From positions 79,292,583 to 79,356,582 of the forward strand of contig OX638130.1 of NCBI GenBank assembly GCA_951804985.1: a stretch of DNA of 64,000 bases, read 5' to 3'. Below the pieces are notes generated by a model, which saw nothing but the letters and a program-made list of their open reading frames with translations, had not been told where the DNA came from and made no database searches. The translations under genes were made by a program, and so were the position numbers. The stretch comes from Dryomyza anilis (taxonomy: Eukaryota > Arthropoda > Insecta > Diptera > Dryomyzidae). Position 1 is the first letter of the stretch; the number at the start of each line of letters is the position of its first letter. Shown here piece after piece: positions 20,281 through 30,645 of this stretch.

Positions 20281-21144
20281 GTGATCACATTAACTACCCA
20301 AACTCCTAAAAATAAGAGAAAACCGGTGGAGGAAAATATTGCAAATCAGACGTCTGAAGTGACCGTTGATACACATATTGATCCACCGTGGTTTGATTGT
20401 GAGGGAGTGACAATGGTAATTTTTGCATTAATACATTTCTTTATATATATGATAATAGCAATAGGGGCAAAAATTATTAAATTAGTAGCAGATGAAACTA
20501 ATCGGCAAAGATGTGTATGGGAAGAAATGCAAATAGGTCAAAAGTTGAACAATATGTTTACAGGAATGTTGAAAAAGTTTGAAAATTTTATAACATGTTA
20601 TGATAAAAAAATTAGACAACAGTTGAGTGGATTAAATAAAAAGACAATTAACAAAATATACAATAGAAAGGGGGACTGCTTCAAATTGTCTAATGTAAGT
20701 GATGTGTTCATTGAAGTACCTTGCGAGGCAGCTAAAAATGGAAAACTCATATTACTAGTAGACTCAGGAGCAGATGCAAGCATAATAAAGGAAGGTGCAA
20801 TGACACAACTACCGGAATTTGACAAAAATAGTAAGAAAGATTTTAATGGGGCTTTTGGTGGATGCGTAAGGACGTTAGGCACGACCAATATACAACACAG
20901 TTATATAAAGTGGTTACATTTAATAATGCATGTAGTATCTCTTGAACAAGGAATACCAGCAGACGGAATAATAGGACGGGATAACATATGGAATAGATCC
21001 GTAATAAACGCAATTAATAAGACTATAACATTCTACGATAAAGAAAAGAATCACACTATCCGATTACCAATGAAAACGCGAGCCGACATAGACAATATTT
21101 ATTACAATCATGAAATAAAAATCATGCCGAGAACCGCAAACTAG
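20281..21144 (+). CDS. Gyp-A protease with N-terminal hydrophobic segment (unit 1)
   Basis: 287 codons opening at a GTG; the real upstream start or frameshift is not clear. An acidic N-terminal region leads into a hydrophobic run at about residues 45-66 (MVIFALIHFFIYMIIAIGA), flanked by charged residues, which looks like a membrane helix. The retropepsin domain follows, with catalytic LLVDSGADASII near residue 160 and a C-terminal GIIGRDN (the usual I/L-G-R-D strand). It would cleave Gag-Pol. In Ty3/gypsy elements the protease lies just before RT, as here. The frame closes at 21144 where copy 2 reads on, so a small lesion separates it from RT. Confidence 0.75.
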   Translation: MITLTTQTPKNKRKPVEENIANQTSEVTVDTHIDPPWFDCEGVTMVIFALIHFFIYMIIAIGAKIIKLVADETNRQRCVWEEMQIGQKLNNMFTGMLKKFENFITCYDKKIRQQLSGLNKKTINKIYNRKGDCFKLSNVSDVFIEVPCEAAKNGKLILLVDSGADASIIKEGAMTQLPEFDKNSKKDFNGAFGGCVRTLGTTNIQHSYIKWLHLIMHVVSLEQGIPADGIIGRDNIWNRSVINAINKTITFYDKEKNHTIRLPMKTRADIDNIYYNHEIKIMPRTAN

Positions 21145-21270
21145 CAGAATTTACACTAAAAACAAAAATTCCAATTGTATTAATACATAAACAAGAAATT
21201 TATCCTGGAGTATATTTGGGAGAAAGCTTATCGAATGTTAACAAAAATAAAGTTTATGTCTCAGTATTAA

Positions 21271-21646
21271 ATGCTACAGAAAAGGATTATAATAGACAAC
21301 AATTTTAAACCGAAATTTTCAAATTTTAATCAGTATAGGGAATCAGATACAAACAATTCTACAATAAATACTATAAATTCAGTGAATATAAAAAATAGGA
21401 TTAATAGATTATTAGAGAAAATTAACATCGATGAATCTTTAAATAAGGAGGAAATCACATCATTACAAAATCTTTGTATTTCTTACCACGATGTTTTTCA
21501 CTTAAAAGGTGACGAACTGTCATACACGCCGATACTTAAACACGACATAACAACACAATGGAATCAACCACCAATTAACCAAAAGCAATACAAACTTTCA
21601 CACACACATAGAGAGGAAATTAATAGACAGGTTAACAAAATGTTAG
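21271..21646 (+). pseudogene. Gyp-A RT N-terminus, truncated at the duplication joint
   Basis: Starts MLQKRIIIDNN and is identical to 24545 onward, ending at VNKML where the sequence jumps back into M1. It lacks every RT catalytic motif. It exists only because of the tandem duplication. Confidence 0.85.
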
Positions 21647-22498
21647 AACTACCAAATACAATTGACACAACAAATTTGTTTAGTTGTGGTAGCCAATTTA
21701 ATTATAAGAAATCGGACATTTTACCTAACCCTAGCGCTCCAACGTGTTGCAAACACGAAGTCAGCGTCAGAACAGCGTTCCCGAGATCGAACATTGCCGA
21801 TGATTCGTTGTGCTGCTGACTTCGTGTTTGCAACACGTTGAAGCGCTAGGGCTGCATATAGAAAAACAACATATAGAAACAAAATAGCAAGAACTCTGTA
21901 GAACAGTATGTCCCTTGTTGAAGAAAGTATATTTGAGTATGAAAAAACCAAACAGTAAAAATGAACAAGCCTTAAAACAATTCCAAATTTTGTTTAAGAC
22001 GTGGCACGCACTGTCCGTAGCACAAAACAAAAAACGAGTAAAAAATCTGAAATCGTCTTAAAACAATTCCAAATATTGTTTAAGACTAAGACGTGACACG
22101 CGCTGTCCGCAGCACAAAACAAAACGAGTGAAAAATGTAAAGCTTGCGCGACTGGTTTTGCTTTGTCATCGCTTTTATACAAGACAACGGATTTCGCAGT
22201 TGAATCAAATAAAAATTGGTTGCTACTACTTAATGTTATATAATTATCTGTTAAGTCAACTAAATATTGGTTAGGTCTCATTTTGAATTTAGTTGCCGTG
22301 GCAATGGAAACAAAAAAATTGAAAATGGATAAAAAGTTTGTTTCCCCAATCAATGTTGCATTTGCTTCAACTAATAGTTGATTACGCTTCATACTATTGT
22401 TTACCACAAATGAATTTCAGTTGAAACTGACTATATTTGGTAGATGCAAATGAATATTCGTTGAAACAACTGCACGGCAAGCAATTATTTTTTTGTGT
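21647..22498. mobile_element. M1 in duplication unit 2, 5' truncated
   Basis: Identical to 18374-19224 apart from single changes. The left 111 bases of M1 are missing because the duplication breakpoint lies inside M1. Confidence 0.85.
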
Positions 22499-22669
22499 GC
22501 ACGAATCTAGTTGGAGGTGTGCTTCCATTAGATTAAAAGCTCAAAATAAGGAAGGGTTTGGACGTACTCAAAACCATCCAGTCGTTAATAGGGAATTTTT
22601 AAACAATAATTTGCAAGCAGGACATAACACTACGTACCGTACCAATAATAATAATAATAGAAATAATAC

Positions 22670-23316
22670 ACCCAAAGAACGAATCAATTGGGGCAACCGT
22701 CTTTTTTTGCCAACCGATTTATTTAGTTCTGTCAACATTCGACTGATTCAGTTGTTGCAACACCGCGTATCAGTTCACACAACTAATGAATACAATTGAC
22801 ACAACAAATTTGTTTAGTTGTGGTAGCCAATTTAATTATAAGAAATCGGCCATTTTACCTAGCGCTCCAACGTGTTGCAAACACGAAGTCAGCGTAACAA
22901 CAGCGTTCCCGAGATCGAACATTGCCGACGATTCGTTGTGCTGCTGACTTCGTGTTTGCAACACGTTGGAGCGCTAGGGCTGCATATATAAATACAACAT
23001 ATAGAAACACAATAGGAAGTACTCTGTAGAATAGTATGTCTCTAGTGGAAAAAAAGTATATTTGAGCATGAAAAAACCGAACAGTAAAAACGAACAAATT
23101 TTTAATTTAGTTGCCGTGGCAATGGAAACAAAAAAATTGAAAATGGATAAAAAGTTTGATTCCCCAATCAATGTTGCAGTTGCTTCAACTAATAGTTGGT
23201 TACGCTTCATACTATTGTTTACCACAAATGAATTTCAGTTGAAACTGACTAAATTTGGTAGATGCAAATGAATATTCGTTGAAACAACTGCACGTCAAGC
23301 AATTATTTTTTTGTGT
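22670..23316. mobile_element. M2 in duplication unit 2
   Basis: Copy of 19396-20042 at a constant offset of 3,274 bases, including the hairpin core. Confidence 0.85.
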
Positions 23317-23554
23317 GTAACAATAGAAATGGGAATACCCCAAGAAATAATTTAAAATGTGATTGGTGTCGTAGACTTGGTCATGTAAAAACTGATTGCT
23401 ACGCCAAGAGGGATTATCTGGCGAGGGAGAATAATGATCAAAACAAGGGAAACTACCAGGGGCCCAGCCAAGGCCAGTAGGCTGGGGACCCATTAAAAAT
23501 AGCAAAATTAGGTCAAAAAGGGTAGAAATAGTAAATCATAGGGCTGAAGGGTCT

Positions 23555-24418
23555 GTGATCACATTAACTACCCAAACTCCTAAAAATAAGAGAAAACCGG
23601 TGGAGGAAAATATTGCAAATCAGACGTCTGAAGTGACCGTTGATACACATATTGATCCACCGTGGTTTGATTGTGAGGGAGTGACAATGGTAATTTTTGC
23701 ATTAATACATTTCTTTATATATATGATAATAGCAATAGGGGCAAAAATTATTAAATTAGTAGCAGATGAAACTAATCGGCAAAGATGTGTATGGGAAGAA
23801 ATGCAAATAGGTCAAAAGTTGAACAATATGTTTACAGGAATGTTGAAAAAGTTTGAAAATTTTATAACATGTTATGATAAAAAAATTAGACAACAGTTGA
23901 GTGGATTAAATAAAAAGACAATTAACAAAATATACAATAGAAAGGGGGACTGCTTCAAATTGTCTAATGTAAGTGATGTGTTCATTGAAGTACCTTGCGA
24001 GGCAGCTAAAAATGGAAAACTCATATTACTAGTAGACTCAGGAGCAGATGCAAGCATAATAAAGGAAGGTGCAATGACACAACTACCGGAATTTGACAAA
24101 AATAGTAAGAAAGATTTTAATGGGGCTTTTGGTGGATGCGTAAGGACGTTAGGCACGACCAATATACAACACAGTTATATAAAGTGGTTACATTTAATAA
24201 TGCATGTAGTATCTCTTGAACAAGGAATACCAGCAGACGGAATAATAGGACGGGATAACATATGGAATAGATCCGTAATAAACGCAATTAATAAGACTAT
24301 AACATTCTACGATAAAGAAAAGAATCACACTATCCGATTACCAATGAAAACGCGAGCCGACATAGACAATATTTATTACAATCATGAAATAAAAATCATG
24401 CCGAGAACCGCAAACTAG
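23555..24418 (+). CDS. Gyp-A protease (unit 2)
   Basis: Same 287-codon frame as 20281-21144, with the hydrophobic segment, VDSGADAS catalytic motif and GIIGRDN strand unchanged. This unit lies directly upstream of the long RT frame, so it is the original protease position within the element. The retained identity of the two units shows the duplication is recent or an assembly product, not that either protease is under selection. Confidence 0.75.
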   Translation: MITLTTQTPKNKRKPVEENIANQTSEVTVDTHIDPPWFDCEGVTMVIFALIHFFIYMIIAIGAKIIKLVADETNRQRCVWEEMQIGQKLNNMFTGMLKKFENFITCYDKKIRQQLSGLNKKTINKIYNRKGDCFKLSNVSDVFIEVPCEAAKNGKLILLVDSGADASIIKEGAMTQLPEFDKNSKKDFNGAFGGCVRTLGTTNIQHSYIKWLHLIMHVVSLEQGIPADGIIGRDNIWNRSVINAINKTITFYDKEKNHTIRLPMKTRADIDNIYYNHEIKIMPRTAN

Positions 24419-24544
24419 CAGAATTTACACTAAAAACAAAAATTCCAATTGTATTAATACATAAACAAGAAATTTATCCTGGAGTATATTTGGGAGAAAG
24501 CTTATCGAATGTTAACAAAAATAAAGTTTATGTCTCAGTATTAA

Positions 24545-26512
24545 ATGCTACAGAAAAGGATTATAATAGACAACAATTTTAAACCGAAATTTTCAAATTT
24601 TAATCAGTATAGGGAATCAGATACAAACAATTCTACAATAAATACTATAAATTCAGTGAATATAAAAAATAGGATTAATAGATTATTAGAGAAAATTAAC
24701 ATCGATGAATCTTTAAATAAGGAGGAAATCACATCATTACAAAATCTTTGTATTTCTTACCACGATGTTTTTCACTTAAAAGGTGACGAACTGTCATACA
24801 CGCCGATACTTAAACACGACATAACAACACAATGGAATCAACCACCAATTAACCAAAAGCAATACAAACTTTCACACACACATAGAGAGGAAATTAATAG
24901 ACAGGTTAACAAAATGTTAGATGCTGGTATTATATCGCCAAGTATATCACCCTGGAATTCACCATTACTATTGGTACCGAAGAGGAGCGACAAAGACGGA
25001 AACAAAAAATGGAGACTTGTCATAGATTTCCGTAAATTAAATGACGTAACTGTAAAACAGGTATTTCCTATTCCGCGAATAGATGAAATATTAGATCAAT
25101 TAGGTCACAGTCGGTATTTTTCAACTTTAGATTTAGCAAGTCGCTATCATCAGGTCTTAGTAGAAGAAGGTGATAAAGAAAAAACTGCCTTCAGTACAGG
25201 ACTTGGACATTTTGAATTCAATAGGATGCCTTTCGGTTTAACAGGGGCACCAGCAACTTTCCAGAGAATAATGAATCACATCTTAACAGGGTTACAGGGT
25301 ATCGATTGTTTTGTATATCTTGATGATATAGTTGTGTATGGGAAAAATATAAGCGAACATGAACACAGATTAAGCAAAGTATTACAGATACTAAGAGACC
25401 ATAATTTAAAATTAAATACCGAAAAATGTCAGTTTTTACGTCGTGAAGTTGTATATTTAGGGCATAAATGTTCAGAACTTGGTGCGCTGCCAGACCCCGC
25501 TAAGGTCGAATGCGTAAAAAATATTCCAGTACCAAGAAACAGAAAATAAGTACAAGCATTCTTGGGATTAACTAATTATTACAGAAAGTTCATAAGCAAT
25601 ATGGCAAGGTTATCTTTACCAATTAATAATTTACTTAAAAAGGACGTTAAATTTAAATGGACGGACGATTGTCAAAATTCATTTATTAAATTGAAAGAAT
25701 CAATAATTTCACCTCCAATATTAGCATATCCAGATTTTACAAAAACTTTTTTACTAACAACAGACGCAAGTAACGAAGCAGTAGGTGCAGTCCTATCTCA
25801 AGGTGAAGTAGGAAGCGACCGACCGATGGCGTTTGCAAGTAGAACTTTAAATGGAGCAGAAAAACGATATTCTACCATTGAAAAGGAATTTTTAACAATT
25901 GTTTGGGCAACAAAGAATTTTAGAGCATACCTATTAGGGCGACCATTCAAAATTTTTACAGATCATCAACCTCTAAAAGGTATTGCAAATTTAAAAGATC
26001 AGACATCCCGCCTTGCTCGTTTCCGACACAAATTATCGGAATATGATTTTGAAATAATGTACAAACCAGGCAAAAAGAATTTAAATGCGGATGCTTTAAG
26101 CAGAATTCCATATATAGAACCAGATATTACAGCCGTACAAACACGATCCAAAACTACACAAAATATTTTAGATCAGCAAATCAGAAAATTAAAACCACAA
26201 ATCAGTACACCAGTCGTAGATGAAACAATAATAGATACAAATAATGAAACGAATTCAACTCAAATATTAACTGATCCAGATGAAATTAAAACCGTGATGA
26301 AAGATTTTCATGATTCAGCACTAGGAGGCCATCAGGGCACACTTAAAACATACTTTAGGATTAAGAAACAATTTAAATGGAGGGGAATGCAGAAACAAAT
26401 AAAAGAATATGTTAGAAACTGTCCTAAATGCCAAATGAACAAAAGTTCAAAGTTAACAAAAATGTCAATGGTTTTTTTTTTTGACAGATACGCCAACACG
26501 TCCATTCGATAA
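24545..26512 (+). pseudogene. Gyp-A copy 1 reverse transcriptase, RNase H and integrase zinc domain
   Basis: One frame split by a TAA at 25547. RT signatures: SPWNSPLLLVPK, RLVIDFRKLND, MPFGLTGAPATFQR and the active-site FVYLDDIVVYG. After the stop come the RT connection, then RNase H with LTTDASNEAVGAVLSQ, the IEKEFL glutamate and FTDHQPL, and the integrase zinc finger of the H-H-C-C type (GGHQGT ... CPKCQ). The equivalent codon in copy 2 is GAA and there is no stop, so this is a point nonsense change. The frame then fails at an 11-base T run (26472-26482) before the integrase core. Family: Ty3/gypsy; the RNase H resembles the 17.6/297 group. Confidence 0.9.
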
Positions 26513-27305
26513 GGTTTATATGGACTTGGTAGGAATTTTACCTGAAACAGTGTCAGGAAATAAATATATTTTAACTTTTCAAACGATTTTTCAAAATACA
26601 TGTGCTGCGTAGCTATCCTAGACGCGGAAGCAAGCACAGTAGCCAAAGCTTTTTACGAGGAAATTATCACGCGTTATAATATTCCGAAAATTTTAATTAC
26701 AGATGGTTCAAATGGTTCAAATTTTGTGTCAAAATTATTTTCAGACACGTGTAAGTTATTAAACATTAAAAAAATGTATATAACACCTTATCACCCGCAG
26801 GAGAATGGCTCGATAGAACGAAGTCCCAGACCTTTAGCGGAGTATTTGAGATGTTTTGCTAAAGAGGATGGGTCCAACTGGGACCTATGGTTGAATTCGG
26901 CAATGCATGTGCACAATAACACAGTGCATATGTCAACAGGGCAAACGCCTTGTCGTACTTTATACGGATTTGAATTTGACATGCCAACCAACCTGAAACG
27001 AAAATGTTCACCAATTTATAATAGTGAAGATTACAATAAGGTATTAAAATACCAAATACAGCGTACACATGAGATAGTCAGACAAAATCAAGAAAAAGCT
27101 AAGGAAAGATCTAAACGAAGTTACGATAATACATTAAATACGGTAGTTTTTAAGGAAGGAGATAAACCAGACTAGGAAAAACAAATTTTCACCAATCTGG
27201 GTAGGTCCCTATGAAGTCCTTTCGATAATAAGTCCTGTGACAACAGTGATCTGTATCAAGGGAAAAGGAAAAAAATTCCATAATAACTTAAAAGCATATA
27301 ACTCT
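26513..27305 (+). pseudogene. Gyp-A copy 1 integrase core and C-terminus
   Basis: After the T run the integrase core is found in a different frame (VYMDLVGILPE around 26520), then a stop, then a long frame 26600-27175 with YNIPKILITDG, HPQENGSIERS and HNNTVHMSTGQTP. The usual D-Q-G-x-N-F block is altered to DGSNGSNF, so the second catalytic region is damaged. A TAG follows GDKPD, and the C-terminal GPY-type segment (WVGPYEVLS) lies in yet another frame to about 27305. The enzyme would join element cDNA to target DNA; this copy cannot be functional. Confidence 0.8.
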
Positions 27306-28530
27306 TAAGTTATACACAATCGAACGAACAAAAACAAAGAAATTAATAACCGAACCAAGTTCATAATGATCATTAACCGCAATGCATAATATTGCAAACA
27401 ACGTAAATAAAGTACGCGTAAATATATATTTTTTTTTTTAGAAAATATGTTTTTAAAATCTAAATTAGTGCATGAGGAAATAGCTATGTATTATTTTTAG
27501 AAGATGACTAGCATTAGATCAAGTATTAAATGAGAAAGGAATAAAGTATAAAGAAGATTATATTAGATATTTCATAAACAAGAATTCAGTACGAATTTGC
27601 CAAAGCAATAAAATATACATTGTCACTATAATTGAGATAGGACAGTACTTCAGTTTCATTGTCAAGATCATTTTCAATGGAAACAGGCAACAGAAAGATC
27701 ATTGCACTTGAAGTACAGATAGGTGTTAGCGTAGCACACACTAAAGTGGAGCACATATAGAAGTGAGGAGCTAATGTTATAAGCGATAAAATGCAATTCA
27801 GCGTTTTGCATCTAGGAACAATGCACCGAAAATGAAAAGAGATACGTTAATGCAGCGTAAAAATTTGAACAATAATTGAATGATAAGAAAACAATACAAT
27901 ACACAATTTAACAAAATTAACAAACGTTTTAAATGTGATCATTACACGGTAATGAAAATATATATGTAAATATTGAATGTACAAAGGTAGTTATGCATAA
28001 ATCGCGCGCGCTTACCATTATTGAAAATTGGCTATAATGATTAAATTCATAAATTAGTGCAAGAATAAATAGTTAAGTATTTTTGAAAATAATTAGCATT
28101 GATTCATGTGCTAATGAAATTATAAATAAAAGAAGTTCTATATATTAAGAAAAAAAATTAAAGATTTTAAAGTAAAATAAAATATGTACACAGTGGCATA
28201 AGTAAAATGTTCGATATAAATATACAATTAAAATATAAAATTTTAATACTGTGATGTAAGGTAATATAAACAAAGATTATGAATACTGAAAGTAAAAATG
28301 ATGTTAAATATAAATTATTTATAAAGTTATAGTAAACAATAGAAAGTAATAAGCATTTTTAATAATAATCCTGGCTCTGGAAATGCATTTCAACCACGAC
28401 AAAGAAATAAAACATGCACGAAGAAGAAGAATAACTAGCAGTCCACCGAACAATAAAATTCGACGCAGAAGACACTAAGTTTAAATTTTAATTGTCAAAG
28501 AAGATCGTTTAATTTCTGAATATTAGTAAG
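27306..28530 (+). other. Gyp-A copy 1, 3' non-coding region
   Basis: AT-rich, stops in all frames; collinear with 50090-50920 for its first part. No envelope gene is visible, so the element looks like a gag-pol retrotransposon only. A CGCGCGC patch near 28007 is shared with copy 2. Confidence 0.6.
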
Positions 28531-29020
28531 TCGCACGAACACCTTGCTTATACTTATTTCTTAAAACACAACTCATAAATGCAAGCAATCATATTCTTAA
28601 ATCTACGTACTACTAAAAACCTCATGAACCCCACATCAGATATTACTAATATTGTGAAATCATTAACTGAGAAAATTTCAATGTGCTAAATTCTTAATTG
28701 GTTCCCATGCTGGCGTTAGTCTTGATTTAAATTACAACCAATGCTTTTGTTGTTGCATTTAAACAGACGGCACACTTGCTAGCGCGAGTCTCGGATCAAA
28801 TTGCAACCAATGTATTTTTCGTTGCTGTTAAGTAGACTTAATTTTATCTCCTGAAAGTATGCACTCATAAACATTATTTACTTGTTCCAGTTACGTCGTA
28901 GACGTTATGTTAAGTTAACATGCATCTGTTATTGTGCTTTTAGATTTGAACTTTATGTGCATACTGGTTATGTGCAGGCTTTCTTAAATACAACAAAAAA
29001 AACGTTTCTGATTCACAACA
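28531..29020 (-). mobile_element. Gyp-A LTR piece in inverted orientation at the 3' end of copy 1
   Basis: Matches the 5' two thirds of the LTR on the minus strand, ending TTTCTGATTCACAACA at 29020. A normal plus-strand provirus would have the LTR in plus orientation here. The joint at about 28530 lies within the LTR sequence (CGCACGAACACCTTGC). Confidence 0.8.
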
Positions 29021-29997
29021 TGCTCTCCAAAAACATCTTCATTCAATTCAATTGCATTGACAGAATAATCGTTTTTGTTTAAAATTTTTAATCATCATTA
29101 CATAATATTTTTTTTATTTTAAACCTAAGAACCAATCGTCATTACATTTTATTTTATTTTATTTCACATTCTAAGAACAAAATGAAAAAAATTAACAAAT
29201 AATAGCGCGATTTTTTATTTTGCGCCTTTGCTTTCAACAAATTCAAATTTTATTGAAAACTCCAGAGATTCTTTCCATTCTTCTTCTGTGGTGTTTTTAC
29301 AATGTTTATAATAAGTTATTTACAGTTAAACCCCATTATTTTTGGGTTAATATCATGTTTCTGGGGCTTCTGACCGCATGTGAATCTTTATTTTCGAATT
29401 TCGAAAAAATAGAGATTAAACCGAAATTTTGTTAGCTATAATCCCCATTTCATGGGATTATATCACGGCATTGACTTTGTACCAATTTCATTAATTTTGT
29501 ATGGTATACTAATGCGTACCTCCACATCTTTTAAATTAATAATGAGGCCCGTGATGACAAATGAGTTTGACATGCCTTGTTTATATAATATATAAAAAAT
29601 ATTTTCTCCGATTTAAATAAATTTTTTAAAATTAAAAAAAATATATTTAAATTTTAAGTTTAAAAATATGGTGCAATATAATTTTTCGACATGTTTTTGT
29701 ACTTAGAAAAATAAAAACAATGTCAAAGGTATACATTAATTTTTTTCGAAATCGCATGAAAACTGAAAGTGTAAACTTCCAACATTTGTGAACTTGTTGA
29801 TGAACTTAATTTTTTTCACATTTTGCGGAATTCGCCCCCTGGTGTTTGCTATCAAAAAATGAGGATTTTTATAGTTTTTAATTAAGACGACATGTTTAAA
29901 ATGATGACATATTGTATATATATATTGAAATATAAACGGGATTTTGATATAATTTGACATTGCTTAAATGGTGTTCAGTTATGTTCAAATTGCTATT
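29021..29997. other. unassigned, about 1 kb
   Basis: AT-rich. A short direct repeat, CCTAAGAACCAATCGTCATT versus a relative just upstream, lies near 29090-29180. No gene recognised. Confidence 0.4.
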
Positions 29998-30645
29998 TTG
30001 GGGTAAAGTGGGAAACATTTTCTGTGGTAAAGTATGCAACGTAATTGAAGCAATTTTTGTCTTCAAATTGCTATGAAAATATTGTATTACTTATATGCAA
30101 TTTTTAATTGGTTTAGCCAATAAAAAAATTTGAATCGTGGCAACAAACCAATAAAAATCATCATTTTGACATCACCTAAGATAAGATCTGAATTTCAGAA
30201 GAATGCCGAGAATCTTTAACAGTAGCAAAAAAAAAAAATACATCGGTAAATTTTCTTTAATTATTCTTCAGAAGAAATATTTTGCCAAAGAAATTAAATT
30301 TCAACAATTAAATGAGCCGCATTATCTACAAACGGTCAGTATACTTGAAATGTACGAACTTGACGACCTGCAACTACACCTGTCTCCATTGTCACTTAGA
30401 ATATTCTGACGAACAGTAAATGTACATTTTTTTTCGTATTTTCTTTACATAACTACTGAGAAGTTTATATATTTAAACTTTTTCTTCTTGTTATTTCTAG
30501 CATTACCATTCTTTTTATATTACCTTATTTAATATTTTTTTCCTATATATATTTAACTTCGTTTTGAAAAAAAAAACTAAAACATGAAAAGAAAGACTAA
30601 AATAGTATTTTGGTAAAAAATTTGAAGTTTCCTACTTTACCCCAA
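29998..30645 (+). mobile_element. small TIR element with 19-bp ends
   Basis: TTGGGGTAAAGTGGGAAAC at 29998-30016 and its near-perfect complement GTTTCCTACTTTACCCCAA at 30627-30645. Inside is a 68-codon frame (30203-30409) beginning MPRIFNSSKKKK; a basic MPR start recalls pogo/Tigger-like transposases but nothing else supports that. A diverged, internally deleted DNA transposon is the simplest reading. Confidence 0.6.

Larger units (their letters stand above)
18374..21646. repeat. tandem duplication, unit 1 (3,273 bp)
   Basis: Starts inside M1 (AACTACCAAATAC) and ends in the RT N-terminus (AACAAAATGTTAG). Unit 2 follows directly. The visible differences are one indel near 18423 and a base change near 18740, so the copies are nearly identical. 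Confidence 0.9.
21647..24920. repeat. tandem duplication, unit 2 (3,274 bp)
   Basis: Second unit, joined to the first at TGTTAG|AACTACC. It contains a 5'-truncated M1 (21647-22498), the Asn-rich gag piece, M2 (22670-23316), the third zinc knuckle and the protease (23555-24418), then leads into the full RT. Confidence 0.9.

Noticed and set aside
26332..27068. Minus-strand open frames opposite integrase
   Set aside because: Shadows of the plus-strand integrase, repeated identically in copy 2 because the DNA is the same.
27306..28530. An envelope gene downstream of Gyp-A pol
   Set aside because: No open frame of useful length, no signal peptide or membrane anchor; the stretch is AT-rich non-coding sequence.
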